From contig JAFUBX010000011.1 of NCBI GenBank assembly GCA_017459985.1, positions 164,540 to 228,539 on the forward strand: DNA of 64,000 bases, read 5' to 3'. Below, piece by piece: positions 50,919 to 60,702 of the stretch (position 1 is the first letter of the stretch; every line of letters begins with the position of its first letter). This stretch comes from Parasporobacterium sp. GTDB taxonomy: Bacteria; Bacillota; Clostridia; Lachnospirales; Lachnospiraceae. A model generated the notes under the pieces. The model worked only from the letters and a program-made list of their open reading frames with translations, was not told where the DNA came from and ran no database searches. The position numbers and the translations under genes were made by a program.

Positions 50919-52475
50919 ATGAACAGAGCATCAGGAATATTAATGTCGGTTTCCTCACTCCCCTCCCCCTACGGGATCGGGACCCTGGGGAAAGCTGCTT
51001 ATGATTTTGCGGATTTTCTGCATGCAGCCGGTCAGAAATACTGGCAGATGCTGCCGCTGGGACCTACGGGATATGGCGATTCCCCCTATCAGAGCAATTC
51101 TTCCTTCGCGGGCAATCCGTATTTTATCGACCTGGATCTTCTGATCAAGGACAAGCTGCTGAAGAAAAGCGATCTGAAGGGTATTGATTTCGGCAGCGAC
51201 CCCCGGCATGTGGATTACGGAAAAATCTATGAAGGACGGTATCCTCTGCTGGAGATCGCCAAGAAGAACGGCTGGGAACGGGACCGGGAGGAGGTCCTGA
51301 GATTCACCGAAGAGAATAAATGGGTCCATGACTATGCTCTTTTCATGGCCTGTAAACGGCATTTTAAGATGATGTCCTGGATCGAATGGCCGGATAAGAA
51401 GCTTCGTTTCCGGGATCCGGAAACCCTGGAAAAATACCGCAGGGAACTGTCCGAAGACGTGGAGCTGTTCACCTATATCCAGTTCCTGTTCTATAAGCAG
51501 TGGAATGACCTTCGCAAATACTTAAAGAAGCTACAGATCCGGACCATTGGCGACATCCCCATCTATGTTCCGCTGGACAGCGCGGATGTCTGGAGTGAGC
51601 CCCAGTTCTTCCAGCTGGATGAAAATTATACCCCGGTCAAGGTGGCGGGGGTTCCGCCGGATTATTTCTCCAAAGACGGTCAGCTGTGGGGAAATCCCTT
51701 ATATGATTATGACAAAATGCAGGCGGACGGATTCGGCTGGTGGATCCGCCGGATCGACGGGGCAACAAAGCTTTTCGATGTGATCCGGATCGATCATTTC
51801 CGGGGATTCTCCGAATACTGGGCTGTGCCCTACGGTGACAAAACCGCGAAGAACGGCAGCTGGATGAAGGGCCCGGGCATGAACCTGGTGGGACCTGTAA
51901 CCGGATGGTTCCGGGATACGAAATTTATTGCCGAGGATCTGGGAACGCCCTCCGACGCTCTGAAGCAGCTGCTTCAGGATTCCGGGCTTCCGGGAATGAA
52001 GGTTCTGGAATTTGCCTTTGACTCCGGGGAAGAAAGCAGCTTCCTGCCCCACAGTTATATCCCGGGCTGCATCTGCTATACCGGGACCCACGACAACGCC
52101 ACATTGAAGGAATGGCTGGAAGACGCCAGTGCAAAGGATGTGCTCTACGCCTTTGATTACCTGGGAATTGCGGATGTTCCGGAGGTGAAGCAGCCGGATA
52201 AGCCCTCCCGCGGGAAGAAGAAAGCGCAGGAAACCGTGGTCTTGACGGAAAAGAACAAATCCGATTTTATCTGGCAGGTGATCCGGGACGGACAGAAATC
52301 CGTGGCGGTACTGTTCGTGGCCCAGATTCAGGATTATCTGGAACTGGGAAAGGGATGCCGCATGAATATCCCCAGCACTGCCGGCGGCAACTGGGCATTC
52401 CGGCTGCTGGAGGGAGAACTGACGAAGGACCTGGCAGAGAAGATCCTCCATATCACCAGACTGTACGGAAGATAA
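50919..52475 (+). CDS. malQ: 4-alpha-glucanotransferase
   Basis: 518 residues, GH77. LMSVSSLPSPYGIGTLG, PLGPTGYGDSPYQSNSSFAG, nucleophile Asp in DVIRIDHFRGFSEYWAVP, acid/base Glu in FIAEDLG, and the third Asp in TGTHDNATLKEWL are all present. It rearranges maltodextrins in the cytoplasm. A Lys/Arg-rich insert (KQPDKPSRGKKKAQE) near residue 425 is unusual. It is 15 bases after the permease gene. Confidence 0.96.
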   Translation: MNRASGILMSVSSLPSPYGIGTLGKAAYDFADFLHAAGQKYWQMLPLGPTGYGDSPYQSNSSFAGNPYFIDLDLLIKDKLLKKSDLKGIDFGSDPRHVDYGKIYEGRYPLLEIAKKNGWERDREEVLRFTEENKWVHDYALFMACKRHFKMMSWIEWPDKKLRFRDPETLEKYRRELSEDVELFTYIQFLFYKQWNDLRKYLKKLQIRTIGDIPIYVPLDSADVWSEPQFFQLDENYTPVKVAGVPPDYFSKDGQLWGNPLYDYDKMQADGFGWWIRRIDGATKLFDVIRIDHFRGFSEYWAVPYGDKTAKNGSWMKGPGMNLVGPVTGWFRDTKFIAEDLGTPSDALKQLLQDSGLPGMKVLEFAFDSGEESSFLPHSYIPGCICYTGTHDNATLKEWLEDASAKDVLYAFDYLGIADVPEVKQPDKPSRGKKKAQETVVLTEKNKSDFIWQVIRDGQKSVAVLFVAQIQDYLELGKGCRMNIPSTAGGNWAFRLLEGELTKDLAEKILHITRLYGR

Positions 52476-52488
52476 GGAGATTATCGAG

Positions 52489-54012
52489 TTGAATCACGAA
52501 GAATCCATTCAGGAATTATATAAGCTTCAGGGCAGATTAAGCGCCTATGAACACGCCGTTTCCTTAATGTACTATGACGGAGTGACCACCGCGCCGAAGG
52601 GAACCGCCTCCAACCGGGCCCACAGCACCGGGATCCTCACTGAGGAAATGTACCGGATCTCCACCAGCAGCGAAACCATGGAACTGCTGGAGGCACTGGA
52701 TCAGGAATACCGGGACAGAGAGGTCACCGATGATCCGGAGGAAACGAAGATCCGCCGTATGATCTATCTGATGCTGAAGGATATCCGGGATATGCAGAAG
52801 ATCCCGATGGAGGAATTTGTCGCTTATCAGGAGCTCCTGGTGAAATCAGAGGATGTGTGGCATACGGCAAAGGAAACCAGCGATTTCGCGCTGTTTGCGC
52901 CGTATCTGGAGGAGATTTTCAGGACTGTCCGGAAATTTGCCGGATACTGTGCCCCGGACAAGAATGTTTATGATTACTGGCTGAACGAATATGAACCGGG
53001 GATCAGCATGGCGGTCTGTGACGAATTCTTCCGCACATTGAAATCCCGTCTTGTGCCTCTGATCCGGGAGATCCAGGAGCGACCCCAGGTGGATGACAGT
53101 TTTCTTCATGGATATTTTCCGGTGGAACAGCAGGACCAGCTTTCCCGGTATCTGATGGATCTGATCCGTCTGGACCGGGATCACTGCGGACTGTCCACCA
53201 CGGAGCATCCCTTCACCACTTCCCTGGGATCCCATCTGGACGAAAGGATCACCACCAATTATAAAACGGATTATTTCGCGGCTTCCATGTACAGCGTGAT
53301 CCACGAGGGCGGACACGCCCTGTATGACACGGGCTCCGACGAGGCCTTTGCCTATACGGTGCTGGACGGAGGCGTTTCCATGGGAATCCATGAGAGCCAG
53401 AGCCGGTTCTATGAGAATATCATCGGGCGGAGCCGGGGATTTACGTCCCATATCCTTCCGAAGATCCGGGAACTGTTCCCGGAATCCATGAGCAATGTCA
53501 CCGAAGAGCAGTTCTACAAAGCCATCAATCTGGCGCAGCCATCTCTGATCCGGACTGAGGCGGATGAGGTGACCTACTGCCTGCATGTCATGATCCGCTA
53601 TGAGCTGGAGAAGCTCCTGCTGGCAGGAGATCTGTCGGTGAAGGATCTGCCTTCAGAATGGAATCGCAAATACAAAGAATACCTGGGAATCGAGGTTCCG
53701 GATGACCGGCATGGCGTGCTGCAGGACAGCCACTGGTCCGGAGGCCTGATCGGGTACTTTCCTTCCTACGCGCTGGGCAACGCCTATGGCGCCCAATTCC
53801 TGAAGAAAATGAAGGAAACCGTGGACGTGGACCGCTGTGTCCAAAACGGCGATCTGGCGCCGGTCAATGAATGGAACCGGACCCATATCTGGCAGTACGG
53901 ATCCTTATATACTCCGGCGCAGATTCTGGAAAGGGCCCTCAAGGAGCCCTTTGATCCTGCCATCTATATGGATTATCTGGAGAAGAAATACCGGGAGATC
54001 TACGGGATCTGA
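52489..54012 (+). CDS. M32-family metallocarboxypeptidase (Taq type)
   Basis: 507 residues from a TTG start with AAGGAG at 10 bases. The zinc motif is SVIHEGGHALYD, and the third ligand is in MGIHESQSRFYENIIGR. The HPF (EHPFTTSLG) and DERITTNY motifs of family M32 are also present. Cytoplasmic; it removes C-terminal amino acids. It sits at the end of the maltodextrin operon with a 13-base gap, with no obvious metabolic link. Confidence 0.93.
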   Translation: MNHEESIQELYKLQGRLSAYEHAVSLMYYDGVTTAPKGTASNRAHSTGILTEEMYRISTSSETMELLEALDQEYRDREVTDDPEETKIRRMIYLMLKDIRDMQKIPMEEFVAYQELLVKSEDVWHTAKETSDFALFAPYLEEIFRTVRKFAGYCAPDKNVYDYWLNEYEPGISMAVCDEFFRTLKSRLVPLIREIQERPQVDDSFLHGYFPVEQQDQLSRYLMDLIRLDRDHCGLSTTEHPFTTSLGSHLDERITTNYKTDYFAASMYSVIHEGGHALYDTGSDEAFAYTVLDGGVSMGIHESQSRFYENIIGRSRGFTSHILPKIRELFPESMSNVTEEQFYKAINLAQPSLIRTEADEVTYCLHVMIRYELEKLLLAGDLSVKDLPSEWNRKYKEYLGIEVPDDRHGVLQDSHWSGGLIGYFPSYALGNAYGAQFLKKMKETVDVDRCVQNGDLAPVNEWNRTHIWQYGSLYTPAQILERALKEPFDPAIYMDYLEKKYREIYGI

Positions 54013-54042
54013 CCCGAGGGAGATTATAGTCTCCCCTTCGGG
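54013..54042. terminator. bidirectional hairpin between convergent genes
   Basis: CCCGAGGGAGA (54013-54023) pairs with TCTCCC (54030-54035) and TCGGG (54038-54042). The stem begins right after the M32 stop and includes the stop codon of the opposing gene. No good T-run on either strand, so termination efficiency is uncertain. Confidence 0.5.
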
Positions 54043-55307
54043 CCTGCCGGTCCTTTACCATGCATCTGCTGGACCCCTTTCTGAGGGGTCTTTTTCACGG
54101 ATTCACTCTTTTTCTGTACGGGAGCTGCGCTCTTTTTCTGGGCTGCGGTCTTGTTGGAGGCCACTGCTCCCATGGCTCTGCTGATCGCGTCATCCGCAGT
54201 TCTGGCCGGTGAGGAAGTCCTGGCTGAGGAAACCGCTTTATTGTGGGAAACCGTATTTCCCTGCGGGGTCTTCCTGGCGCCGAAATCCGACGGCGTTCTG
54301 GAGGGAGCCTGGTTCCTGTTTACAGGAGATTGCTGCACCGGACGGGAAGAGGAAACGGTTCGCGGAGCGCTCTGTCTCTGCTCCGGCATCTTCGGCGCCG
54401 CAGTCCTTGGCTGCACCGGCGGCTGCTGTCTCGGATTCGGAACACTCTGAGGTCTTGTATTCGGAGTCACTGTCCGGTAGGTGGCGCCGGGCCGCCGTCT
54501 GGCTGCGGAGTAATTATAGGAATTGCCGCCGAACAGCATACTGCCGAGGCCTAAAGCCCCTGCCAGTCCGCTCAGATCTCCCAGCATACTGCCGGAGGAC
54601 GAGGTCTCTGTCCTTTCTCTGGAATACTTCTCTTCCGCAGCGGCGGCTGTTTTCTTATTGGACATAGTCAGATATTTTCCGTTGTCCAGTCCGGTCAGAT
54701 ATTCGCTGATGGAGACATTGTAGAAATCCGCCATCTCCTTGATCTCGGATTCCGTCATCTTGTTGCCCAGGGTTTTGGAATCATTGGTATCACTGTCTCC
54801 CATCAAGGCTCCGAAAATGCTGGACAGCAGTCCCTCCGAGCCGATGCCCGACAGAGCATCCACCAGTCCGTAGGCTTCATCCGCGCCGGCAAAATTCTTA
54901 ACGGCCTCATACCGGCTGAAAATAATATCCTGTGCCTCCAGGACCGGATTCGGAATATCCGCCGCACTGGCCACCTGGATCTTACCGGTTCCTTCCTGCA
55001 GTTTGGATCCGCAGTATTCACATACATAATGATTCTCCGAATGACCTCCGCAGTAGGGACACACCACCGCGCCTTCGGAAACGGCGGTCCCCGTCACCTC
55101 ATACCGGCTGATGATCTCATCCTTATGCTCCACACGATAGATCGCATCGATCATCTGCTCTTTATACGGCTGGCATACACTGCAGGCATCCGGCGCGATG
55201 CTGCAGTCGCCCGGGCAGTTGGAACATGGCCGTTCTACAACCACTTCCTCCTCACTGCTGTCATCATCTCCGAAAAGCCCTCCAAACAAAGCATCTAAAA
55301 GTCCCAT
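54024..55307 (-). CDS. zinc-ribbon protein with a long disordered basic tail
   Basis: 427 residues. It opens MGLLDALFGGLFGDDDSSEEE. A four-cysteine block (CSNCPGDCSIAPDACSVC, about 28-45) and a zinc ribbon (CPYCGG, then CEYCGSKL, about 83-101) follow. A helical region (about 115-215) includes DIIFSRYEAVKNFAG. From about residue 240 the chain is Gly/Ser/Pro/Gln/Arg-rich and disordered, ending HGKGPAGPKGRL. No function recognised; no signal peptide or membrane helix. Confidence 0.7.
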   Translation of the reverse strand: MGLLDALFGGLFGDDDSSEEEVVVERPCSNCPGDCSIAPDACSVCQPYKEQMIDAIYRVEHKDEIISRYEVTGTAVSEGAVVCPYCGGHSENHYVCEYCGSKLQEGTGKIQVASAADIPNPVLEAQDIIFSRYEAVKNFAGADEAYGLVDALSGIGSEGLLSSIFGALMGDSDTNDSKTLGNKMTESEIKEMADFYNVSISEYLTGLDNGKYLTMSNKKTAAAAEEKYSRERTETSSSGSMLGDLSGLAGALGLGSMLFGGNSYNYSAARRRPGATYRTVTPNTRPQSVPNPRQQPPVQPRTAAPKMPEQRQSAPRTVSSSRPVQQSPVNRNQAPSRTPSDFGARKTPQGNTVSHNKAVSSARTSSPARTADDAISRAMGAVASNKTAAQKKSAAPVQKKSESVKKTPQKGVQQMHGKGPAGPKGRL

Positions 55308-55341
55308 GGTTCTCCTCCTGTTAATACGTTTCTATATGGTT

Positions 55342-56091
55342 TCAATAATCTACTTTCATCAGACACAGTCCCTTTGCCGGCGCGGTCGGTCCCGCCTCCC
55401 GGCGGTCCAGCCCTTCCAGAATCTCCCGCACCCGTTCCGGCGGGATCCGGCCTTCTCCCACCTGCAGCAAGGTCCCCGTCATGATCCGAACCATGTTCTG
55501 CAGAAATCCGTTTCCGTGAAAATTGAGATACAGCCGGTCCTTCTTCCGGAGGATCTCGATGCTGTCCACACACCGGACGGTGGACTTTTTCATTTTCGGA
55601 TTGGCGCAGAAGGCCCTGAAATCATGGGTCCCGGTCAGATACCCGGCAGCCTCGCGCATTTTCTCCACATCCGGGCTGAAGTCGAGGACCGTGACATATC
55701 TGCGGTCGAACACCGGCTTTTCTTCTCCCACATAGCAGGTATAGGTATAGAGCTTACCCATCGCATTATACCTGGCGTGGAACCGGTCCGAGGCCACCAC
55801 CAGCTTGTTGACGCAGATATCATCCGGAAGGTAGTGATTCATATAATCCCGGATCCCCTCCGGCGAAAGCTCCGTCTCCAGCCGGACATTGGCGGTCATT
55901 TTCCTGGCGTGGACTCCGGCATCCGTTCTTCCGGCGCCGATCACTTCCACGGAAGTTCCGTTTAATACAGACAGGACACTCTCCAGCTTCCCCTGGATCG
56001 TGTCCTTGTCAGGCTGACGTTCCCAGCCGTAATACCGGGTTCCGTCATAGCTTATTTCCATTTTGTAATTCAGATATCCGCCGCTGCCCAT
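55342..56091 (-). CDS. truA: tRNA pseudouridine synthase A
   Basis: 249 residues. MEISYDGTRYYGWERQPDKDTIQG, the catalytic Asp in GRTDAGVHARK, FHARYNAMGKLYTY and FLQNMVRIMTGTLL are canonical for TruA, which modifies U38-40 of tRNA anticodon arms. The first ATG was kept although its ribosome site is weak; the internal MEISYDG start is an alternative. Confidence 0.96.
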   Translation of the reverse strand: MGSGGYLNYKMEISYDGTRYYGWERQPDKDTIQGKLESVLSVLNGTSVEVIGAGRTDAGVHARKMTANVRLETELSPEGIRDYMNHYLPDDICVNKLVVASDRFHARYNAMGKLYTYTCYVGEEKPVFDRRYVTVLDFSPDVEKMREAAGYLTGTHDFRAFCANPKMKKSTVRCVDSIEILRKKDRLYLNFHGNGFLQNMVRIMTGTLLQVGEGRIPPERVREILEGLDRREAGPTAPAKGLCLMKVDY

Positions 56092-56180
56092 GACAAGTTC
56101 TGCCTGCTTGTGTCTTTTGTATTCCTTGCTTCCGGTATCAGTTTAACATAAGTTTCCGGCGAATAACAGCGGTCCTGCAA

Positions 56181-57581
56181 TTATTTTTCCACATAAACAA
56201 CGGTTTTTCTCTGCTGTGCTTCTTCCAGGGTCCCGAAGGAACTGAGGGGCAGATACACCGCATAGCCATAGTCCGTTTCCTCATTGGTGACCGTATAGGC
56301 TTCATACAGATTCATGCTTCCCTCCGGTGTCTGCACGGCGAGGTAGATCCTGCGTTCCCCGTCGATCCTCTCCTCCGGGACCGTCCCGGAAAAGGCTATA
56401 TAATTGGCATCCGCCCGCAGGGTCTGCACGCTGCTTTCCAGATCCGGCTGCACCTCCAACAGCGCAGGATCAATATTTCTTCTCGGAGAAGGCACCACCG
56501 CAGGATCTGCAGCCAGGTTCCGGAGGTTTCGTTCCACCAGTTCGATAATCACAAAATCCGGAGTATACTGCTGCATATCCCGGGCAATGGGATAGGGCGT
56601 GGATTTGGCATAGTAACCGTGCGCAAATGCATTGGACAGGATCGGGATCAGGGTATTGCCAAAAGAATCCCGGTACATTAAAAGCGTATCTTCCGCGGAC
56701 GGATTCGAGGTCTCAATCCGGAAATCCTCCACACTCACCGGATCCGAAGAGGCCGGTCCCGGCACATACTCATAAAGGGTTTCATAGTCATACGCATAAT
56801 CTTCCTCCAGAGAGTTGTCGGAGGGATAGATCATATTGGACAAGTCCCCTTTGTGAATCCGGTCGTAACGGACCGGGACCTGAGAATAGGTTTCATGCTC
56901 CTTTTCCAGAAGATCCAGGGCACGATTGTATACCATCATGGCTCCTTTATTGTTCCAGTGGGAATCGTGCTTCAGGTATAATGTCTCCTCCTGCGCTCCG
57001 ATCAGATCAAAAAGATCCAGATAAGACACTCCTGCTGCCTCCAGCTTTTCCCCCAGATGATCCCGGTTGCGGATATCGCTCTCACTGACGCTGTAATAAT
57101 ACGGCATATGCTCCGGATACAGGGAATTCTTATTCGGCGGCACCATAAACAGGAACTTCGCTCCCATGGCGGTGACATAACTCTGTACCAGGGAAAGATT
57201 GTGGGCCAGGTTAAAGACGCCCCGTTCCGAAAGGGGATTTTTCCCGAGATAATCATTCAGAGTGGAACTGTAATACAGCCATCCGTCGGATCCGACTGTA
57301 ACCGAGTCTGTATTGGACACCTGGAACAGGGCGGACTGTATTTCCGCATCCGCGGTGATCAGCTGGGGCCGGAAGGCGTAATGGGTCTCAAAATAGGACC
57401 CCATCTGTTCCAGGATCCTGGAATTAAAGGTTCCGTCCTCCTTCGTCACCGAGGGCCAGTCGGTCCTGGATTCGTTTCCGATGGTCTCATCCGAGCGGAA
57501 TGCCGTCATAAACAAGGACGGTATCACGCACAGGATCAGACACAGAGCAATAAATACAGTAAAAAACAGATTCTTTTTCAT
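56181..57581 (-). CDS. DHHW/AlgX-AlgJ-like protein for O-acetylation of a surface polymer
   Basis: 466 residues. A single N-terminal membrane helix (about 5-27) and an extracellular SGNH-like domain. GWLYYSSTLNDYLGKN, FLFMVPPNKNSLYPEHMPYY, LYLKHDSHWNNKGA and MYRDSFGN are the recurring blocks of the family. These partner an MBOAT protein to acetylate exopolysaccharide or wall polymers. The start is 10 bases from the stop of the MBOAT gene, so the two form one operon; the MBOAT gene is frameshifted. Confidence 0.85.
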   Translation of the reverse strand: MKKNLFFTVFIALCLILCVIPSLFMTAFRSDETIGNESRTDWPSVTKEDGTFNSRILEQMGSYFETHYAFRPQLITADAEIQSALFQVSNTDSVTVGSDGWLYYSSTLNDYLGKNPLSERGVFNLAHNLSLVQSYVTAMGAKFLFMVPPNKNSLYPEHMPYYYSVSESDIRNRDHLGEKLEAAGVSYLDLFDLIGAQEETLYLKHDSHWNNKGAMMVYNRALDLLEKEHETYSQVPVRYDRIHKGDLSNMIYPSDNSLEEDYAYDYETLYEYVPGPASSDPVSVEDFRIETSNPSAEDTLLMYRDSFGNTLIPILSNAFAHGYYAKSTPYPIARDMQQYTPDFVIIELVERNLRNLAADPAVVPSPRRNIDPALLEVQPDLESSVQTLRADANYIAFSGTVPEERIDGERRIYLAVQTPEGSMNLYEAYTVTNEETDYGYAVYLPLSSFGTLEEAQQRKTVVYVEK

Positions 57582-57590
57582 AACGATCCA

Positions 57591-59020
57591 TCAGAATTTA
57601 AAATAGATAAACGGGTTATATCCGTTGCCGGACAGTCTCAGGATACAAAAGGCAAGTAACAGAAACGCACCGCAGTACAATCCGATCTGAAGGGCCTGCC
57701 CTTTCCGGTCCAGACTCCACAGTCCGCTCTTCGCCTGGCTGCGGATCCGGTCTGCAAGCCCATGGACCGGCGCACATCCGAGGATCGCCAGAACCAGCAT
57801 CACCAGGAACCAGGGGGTCAGCTGTGACACCGCCAGACTCATGGACGCGGAGGTAAAGGAGTATCCTCCGAACATTTTCCCGATCATCCGTACGCCCTGC
57901 CCCAGGGAGTCCGCCCGGAACAGAACGAAGCCGACGCATACCACCAAAAGCGCATAGATCCTGCCCAGCCAACGGGGGAATCTGCGCACCACCGGGACGT
58001 ATTCCTCAAAGAGAAGAAACAGACCATGATAAATGCCCCATAAGACAAAGGTCCAGTTTGCGCCGTGCCAGAAACCGGTACAGACGAACACGATCATCTT
58101 ATTCAGCACGGTCCTGGGACGGCCTTTCCGGTTGCCGCCGAGGGGAATATACAGATATTCCTTAAACCAGGTGGACAGGGAAATATGCCACCTTCTCCAG
58201 AATTCCTGAATACTGAAGGCTCCATAGGGGTACTGGAAATTCTCCCGGAAATGGAACCCGAACATCTGCCCCAGTCCGATGGCCATATCGCTGTAGCCGC
58301 TGAAATCATAATAGATCTGAAACAGATAGGCAATGGCTCCGATCCAGGCGGACAGCAGGTTGATGCTGCCCTCCGGCGCGTTGAAAATGGCATCCGCCGC
58401 CTGCCCCATGGCGTTGGCGATCAGGACTTTCTTGCCCAGACCGCAGAGGAACCGCCGCATTCCCAGGGCAATCATTTCCATATCCCGGGAACGGTTTTCG
58501 ATTTCTTTCTCAATATCGCTGTACCTGACGATAGGACCTGCGATCAGCTGCGGAAAGAAGGCAATATAAAGCTGCACATAAAGGAAGTTGTGCTGCGCCC
58601 TGACATTTCCCCGGTACACATCGATCACGTAGGACAGTGCCTGGAAGGTGAAAAAGGAGATTCCGATGGGCAGTACAATTCCCGGATCCGGCACCTGAGT
58701 GCCAAACACCTGATTGAAACTGTTCACCAGAAGCCCGTATATTTGAAGACGCACAGCAGCCCCAGATTGACGATCAGGGCAATGACCAGGCAGGTTTTTC
58801 TTTTCCGGTCCGTGCCCTCCGCCACCAGCAGAGCAAAAAAATAATTAAACAGGGAACTGCCGATCATCAGCAGTACGTAGATGGGCTCGCCGTAGGCATA
58901 GAAAATGAGGCTCGCCAGCATCAGCAGAATATTCCGCGCCTTCAGGGACGGAATGATGCCGTACAGCACAAAAACTGCAGGCAGAAAGATGCACAGAAAA
59001 ATAAGAGAACTGAATACCAT
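57591..59020 (-). pseudogene. MBOAT-family O-acyltransferase, interrupted by a single-base frameshift
   Basis: Two overlapping frames form one normal MBOAT of about 475 residues. The first (59020-58724) starts MVFSSLIFLCIFLPAVFVLY and ends CVFKYTGFW-stop; the second continues LVNSFNQVFG, then ISFFTFQALSYVIDVYRG. The catalytic His lies in GFWHGANWTFVLWGIYHG. The break is at about 58728-58732, where TTCTGGTGA would read TTCCTGGTG with one more C. It could be a sequencing error, a real loss of function, or slippage. Both parts otherwise look undamaged, so the lesion is recent. GGGAG precedes the ATG. Confidence 0.8.
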
Positions 59021-59050
59021 TAATTACTCCCTGGGATTTCTCCCTAACGA

Positions 59051-59086
59051 AAGTGCCGGCACATATTTTCATAGGTACCGGCACTT
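59051..59086 (-). terminator. hairpin terminator after the transglutaminase-like gene
   Basis: A perfect 9-base stem, AAGTGCCGG (59051-59059) with CCGGCACTT (59078-59086), over an 18-base loop, with only a short TTT tail on the minus strand. Confidence 0.6.
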
Positions 59087-59151
59087 CCTGCCGCCATCTG
59101 CATGGCGAATCATTCCCTCAGGAAACGCTCTGAACGGATCCTCAGATTTAC

Positions 59152-60681
59152 TTAGAAGTTCGGAGCTTTGATGAATCGATAAGAGCCTTCGTCACTGCTG
59201 TCCATATATTCGAATCCGGCCCCCAGAAAACCGTTATTGGCAATGGCCTTATCATAGGTCCATCCGTAAACCAGTGTGTTATAGGAAGAATCCCTGAAAA
59301 CCGGATCATATACAAGACCATCAATATCGACCCAGGCATGATATCCGTTCTGGGCCCAGTGGACATTGTCATAACCGCTGAGTACGGCTGCATATCCGAA
59401 CAGGGAGGAATATCCGTGGCAGTAGCTGCCGCCCAGATACATCATATCATGAGCATAAACCACCGGCCAGTCTTCCCCGCGGTAATACGGGATCCGGTTC
59501 TGGATGTATGGATAATTTCCCCGATCAGCGATATAGGAGAAGGTTGCCCACAGCTTCTCTGCCGGGGTCATATCCTCCGTTGTCACGCTGGCCACCAGGT
59601 TCTTCATATATGCATCGATATCTTCTGTCAGAGTGATGCCGTCATAGACGACTTCCGGCCCTGTATAGACAACGGGATCATTGGCGAGTTTATAGGTAGT
59701 CTGTGCGCCGACCACACCGTCCACATACAATCCGTTCAGTTCCTGGAAGGATTTCACGGCATTTGTTGTCTGTGCGCCGAAGACGCCGTCCGGCTCCACA
59801 GAATATCCCAGCTCCGCCAGTTTGGTCTGGAGAGCAAGAACTTCCTCCCCGGTCATTCCTTCGGTGAGATCACCGGTTTCTTCGGTCGTATCTTCCTGAT
59901 CGTCCTTGGAATCTTCTTCGGTGGTCTCCTCAGCCGGATCCTGCTGTTCCCCGGACTGGGGCTTTGACTCTTGCTGCTCTTCTTCCGGCTTCTGCGCTTC
60001 TGTCTTCTGGGTTTCTTCGTCAGCAGCATTTGCTCCGGACAGTGTCAGCAGCATTCCCATTGTCTGCGGTCCGACCACGCCGTCGACCCAGAGGCCTTGT
60101 TCCTTCTGGAACCGGATCACAGCATCCTCTGTAAAGGCGCCGAAATCTCCATCCAGGCTTCCCTCATAGTAGCCCAGCTGCGCCAGAATCTTCTGCATAT
60201 CTGTCACAGCCCCGCCGGTTGCTCCGCGGACAAGATCTGATCCTGCTGCCAGCTGGGCCGGAGCGGGTTCCTGAGTCTGAGCCGGTTCCTGGGCCGGGGC
60301 AGCTGCTGGCTGGGCCTGCTGTCCGGCCTTACTCTGGAGCGCATCCATGGTATAATCTCCGACGATTCCGTCCACCAGCAGTCCATTATCCTGCTGGAAC
60401 CGGATCACGGCGTCCTCTGTAAAGGAGCCGAAATCCCCATCCAGAGATCCTTCATAATACCCCAGCTGGCTCAGCATGACCTGCATGGTGTATACATCGT
60501 CATTGACCTGTCCGGACTCCAGCCAGATGGCAAGGGCGTCGAAGCTCTCTTCCACAGCCTCATCAGTATAGACTTCCGAGATCGCAGTCACTTCTTCTAT
60601 TTCTTCTGCCTCTGCTGCCGAAACCAGGATCGGGCAAAGAGCGAGACTAAATATCATCAACAGTACGATTGCTTTTTTCAT
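59152..60681 (-). CDS. secreted protein with three peptidoglycan-binding repeats and a transglutaminase-like domain
   Basis: 509 residues. Signal peptide (1-23, VSAAEAEE). Two nearly identical PG_binding_1 modules follow (about 60-112 and 150-205, sharing QLGYYEGSLDGDFG), then an acidic Gln/Glu/Thr linker and a third, diverged module (about 275-330, LAELGYSVEPDGVFGAQTT). The C-terminal half is a transglutaminase-like domain with candidate triad Cys in YCHGYSSLFGYA, His in NGYHAWVDIDG and Asp in VYDPVF. Wall-associated peptidase or crosslinking activity is inferred. Confidence 0.85.
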   Translation of the reverse strand: MKKAIVLLMIFSLALCPILVSAAEAEEIEEVTAISEVYTDEAVEESFDALAIWLESGQVNDDVYTMQVMLSQLGYYEGSLDGDFGSFTEDAVIRFQQDNGLLVDGIVGDYTMDALQSKAGQQAQPAAAPAQEPAQTQEPAPAQLAAGSDLVRGATGGAVTDMQKILAQLGYYEGSLDGDFGAFTEDAVIRFQKEQGLWVDGVVGPQTMGMLLTLSGANAADEETQKTEAQKPEEEQQESKPQSGEQQDPAEETTEEDSKDDQEDTTEETGDLTEGMTGEEVLALQTKLAELGYSVEPDGVFGAQTTNAVKSFQELNGLYVDGVVGAQTTYKLANDPVVYTGPEVVYDGITLTEDIDAYMKNLVASVTTEDMTPAEKLWATFSYIADRGNYPYIQNRIPYYRGEDWPVVYAHDMMYLGGSYCHGYSSLFGYAAVLSGYDNVHWAQNGYHAWVDIDGLVYDPVFRDSSYNTLVYGWTYDKAIANNGFLGAGFEYMDSSDEGSYRFIKAPNF

Positions 60682-60702
60682 AACGCATTTCCTATCTCAT
60701 TC

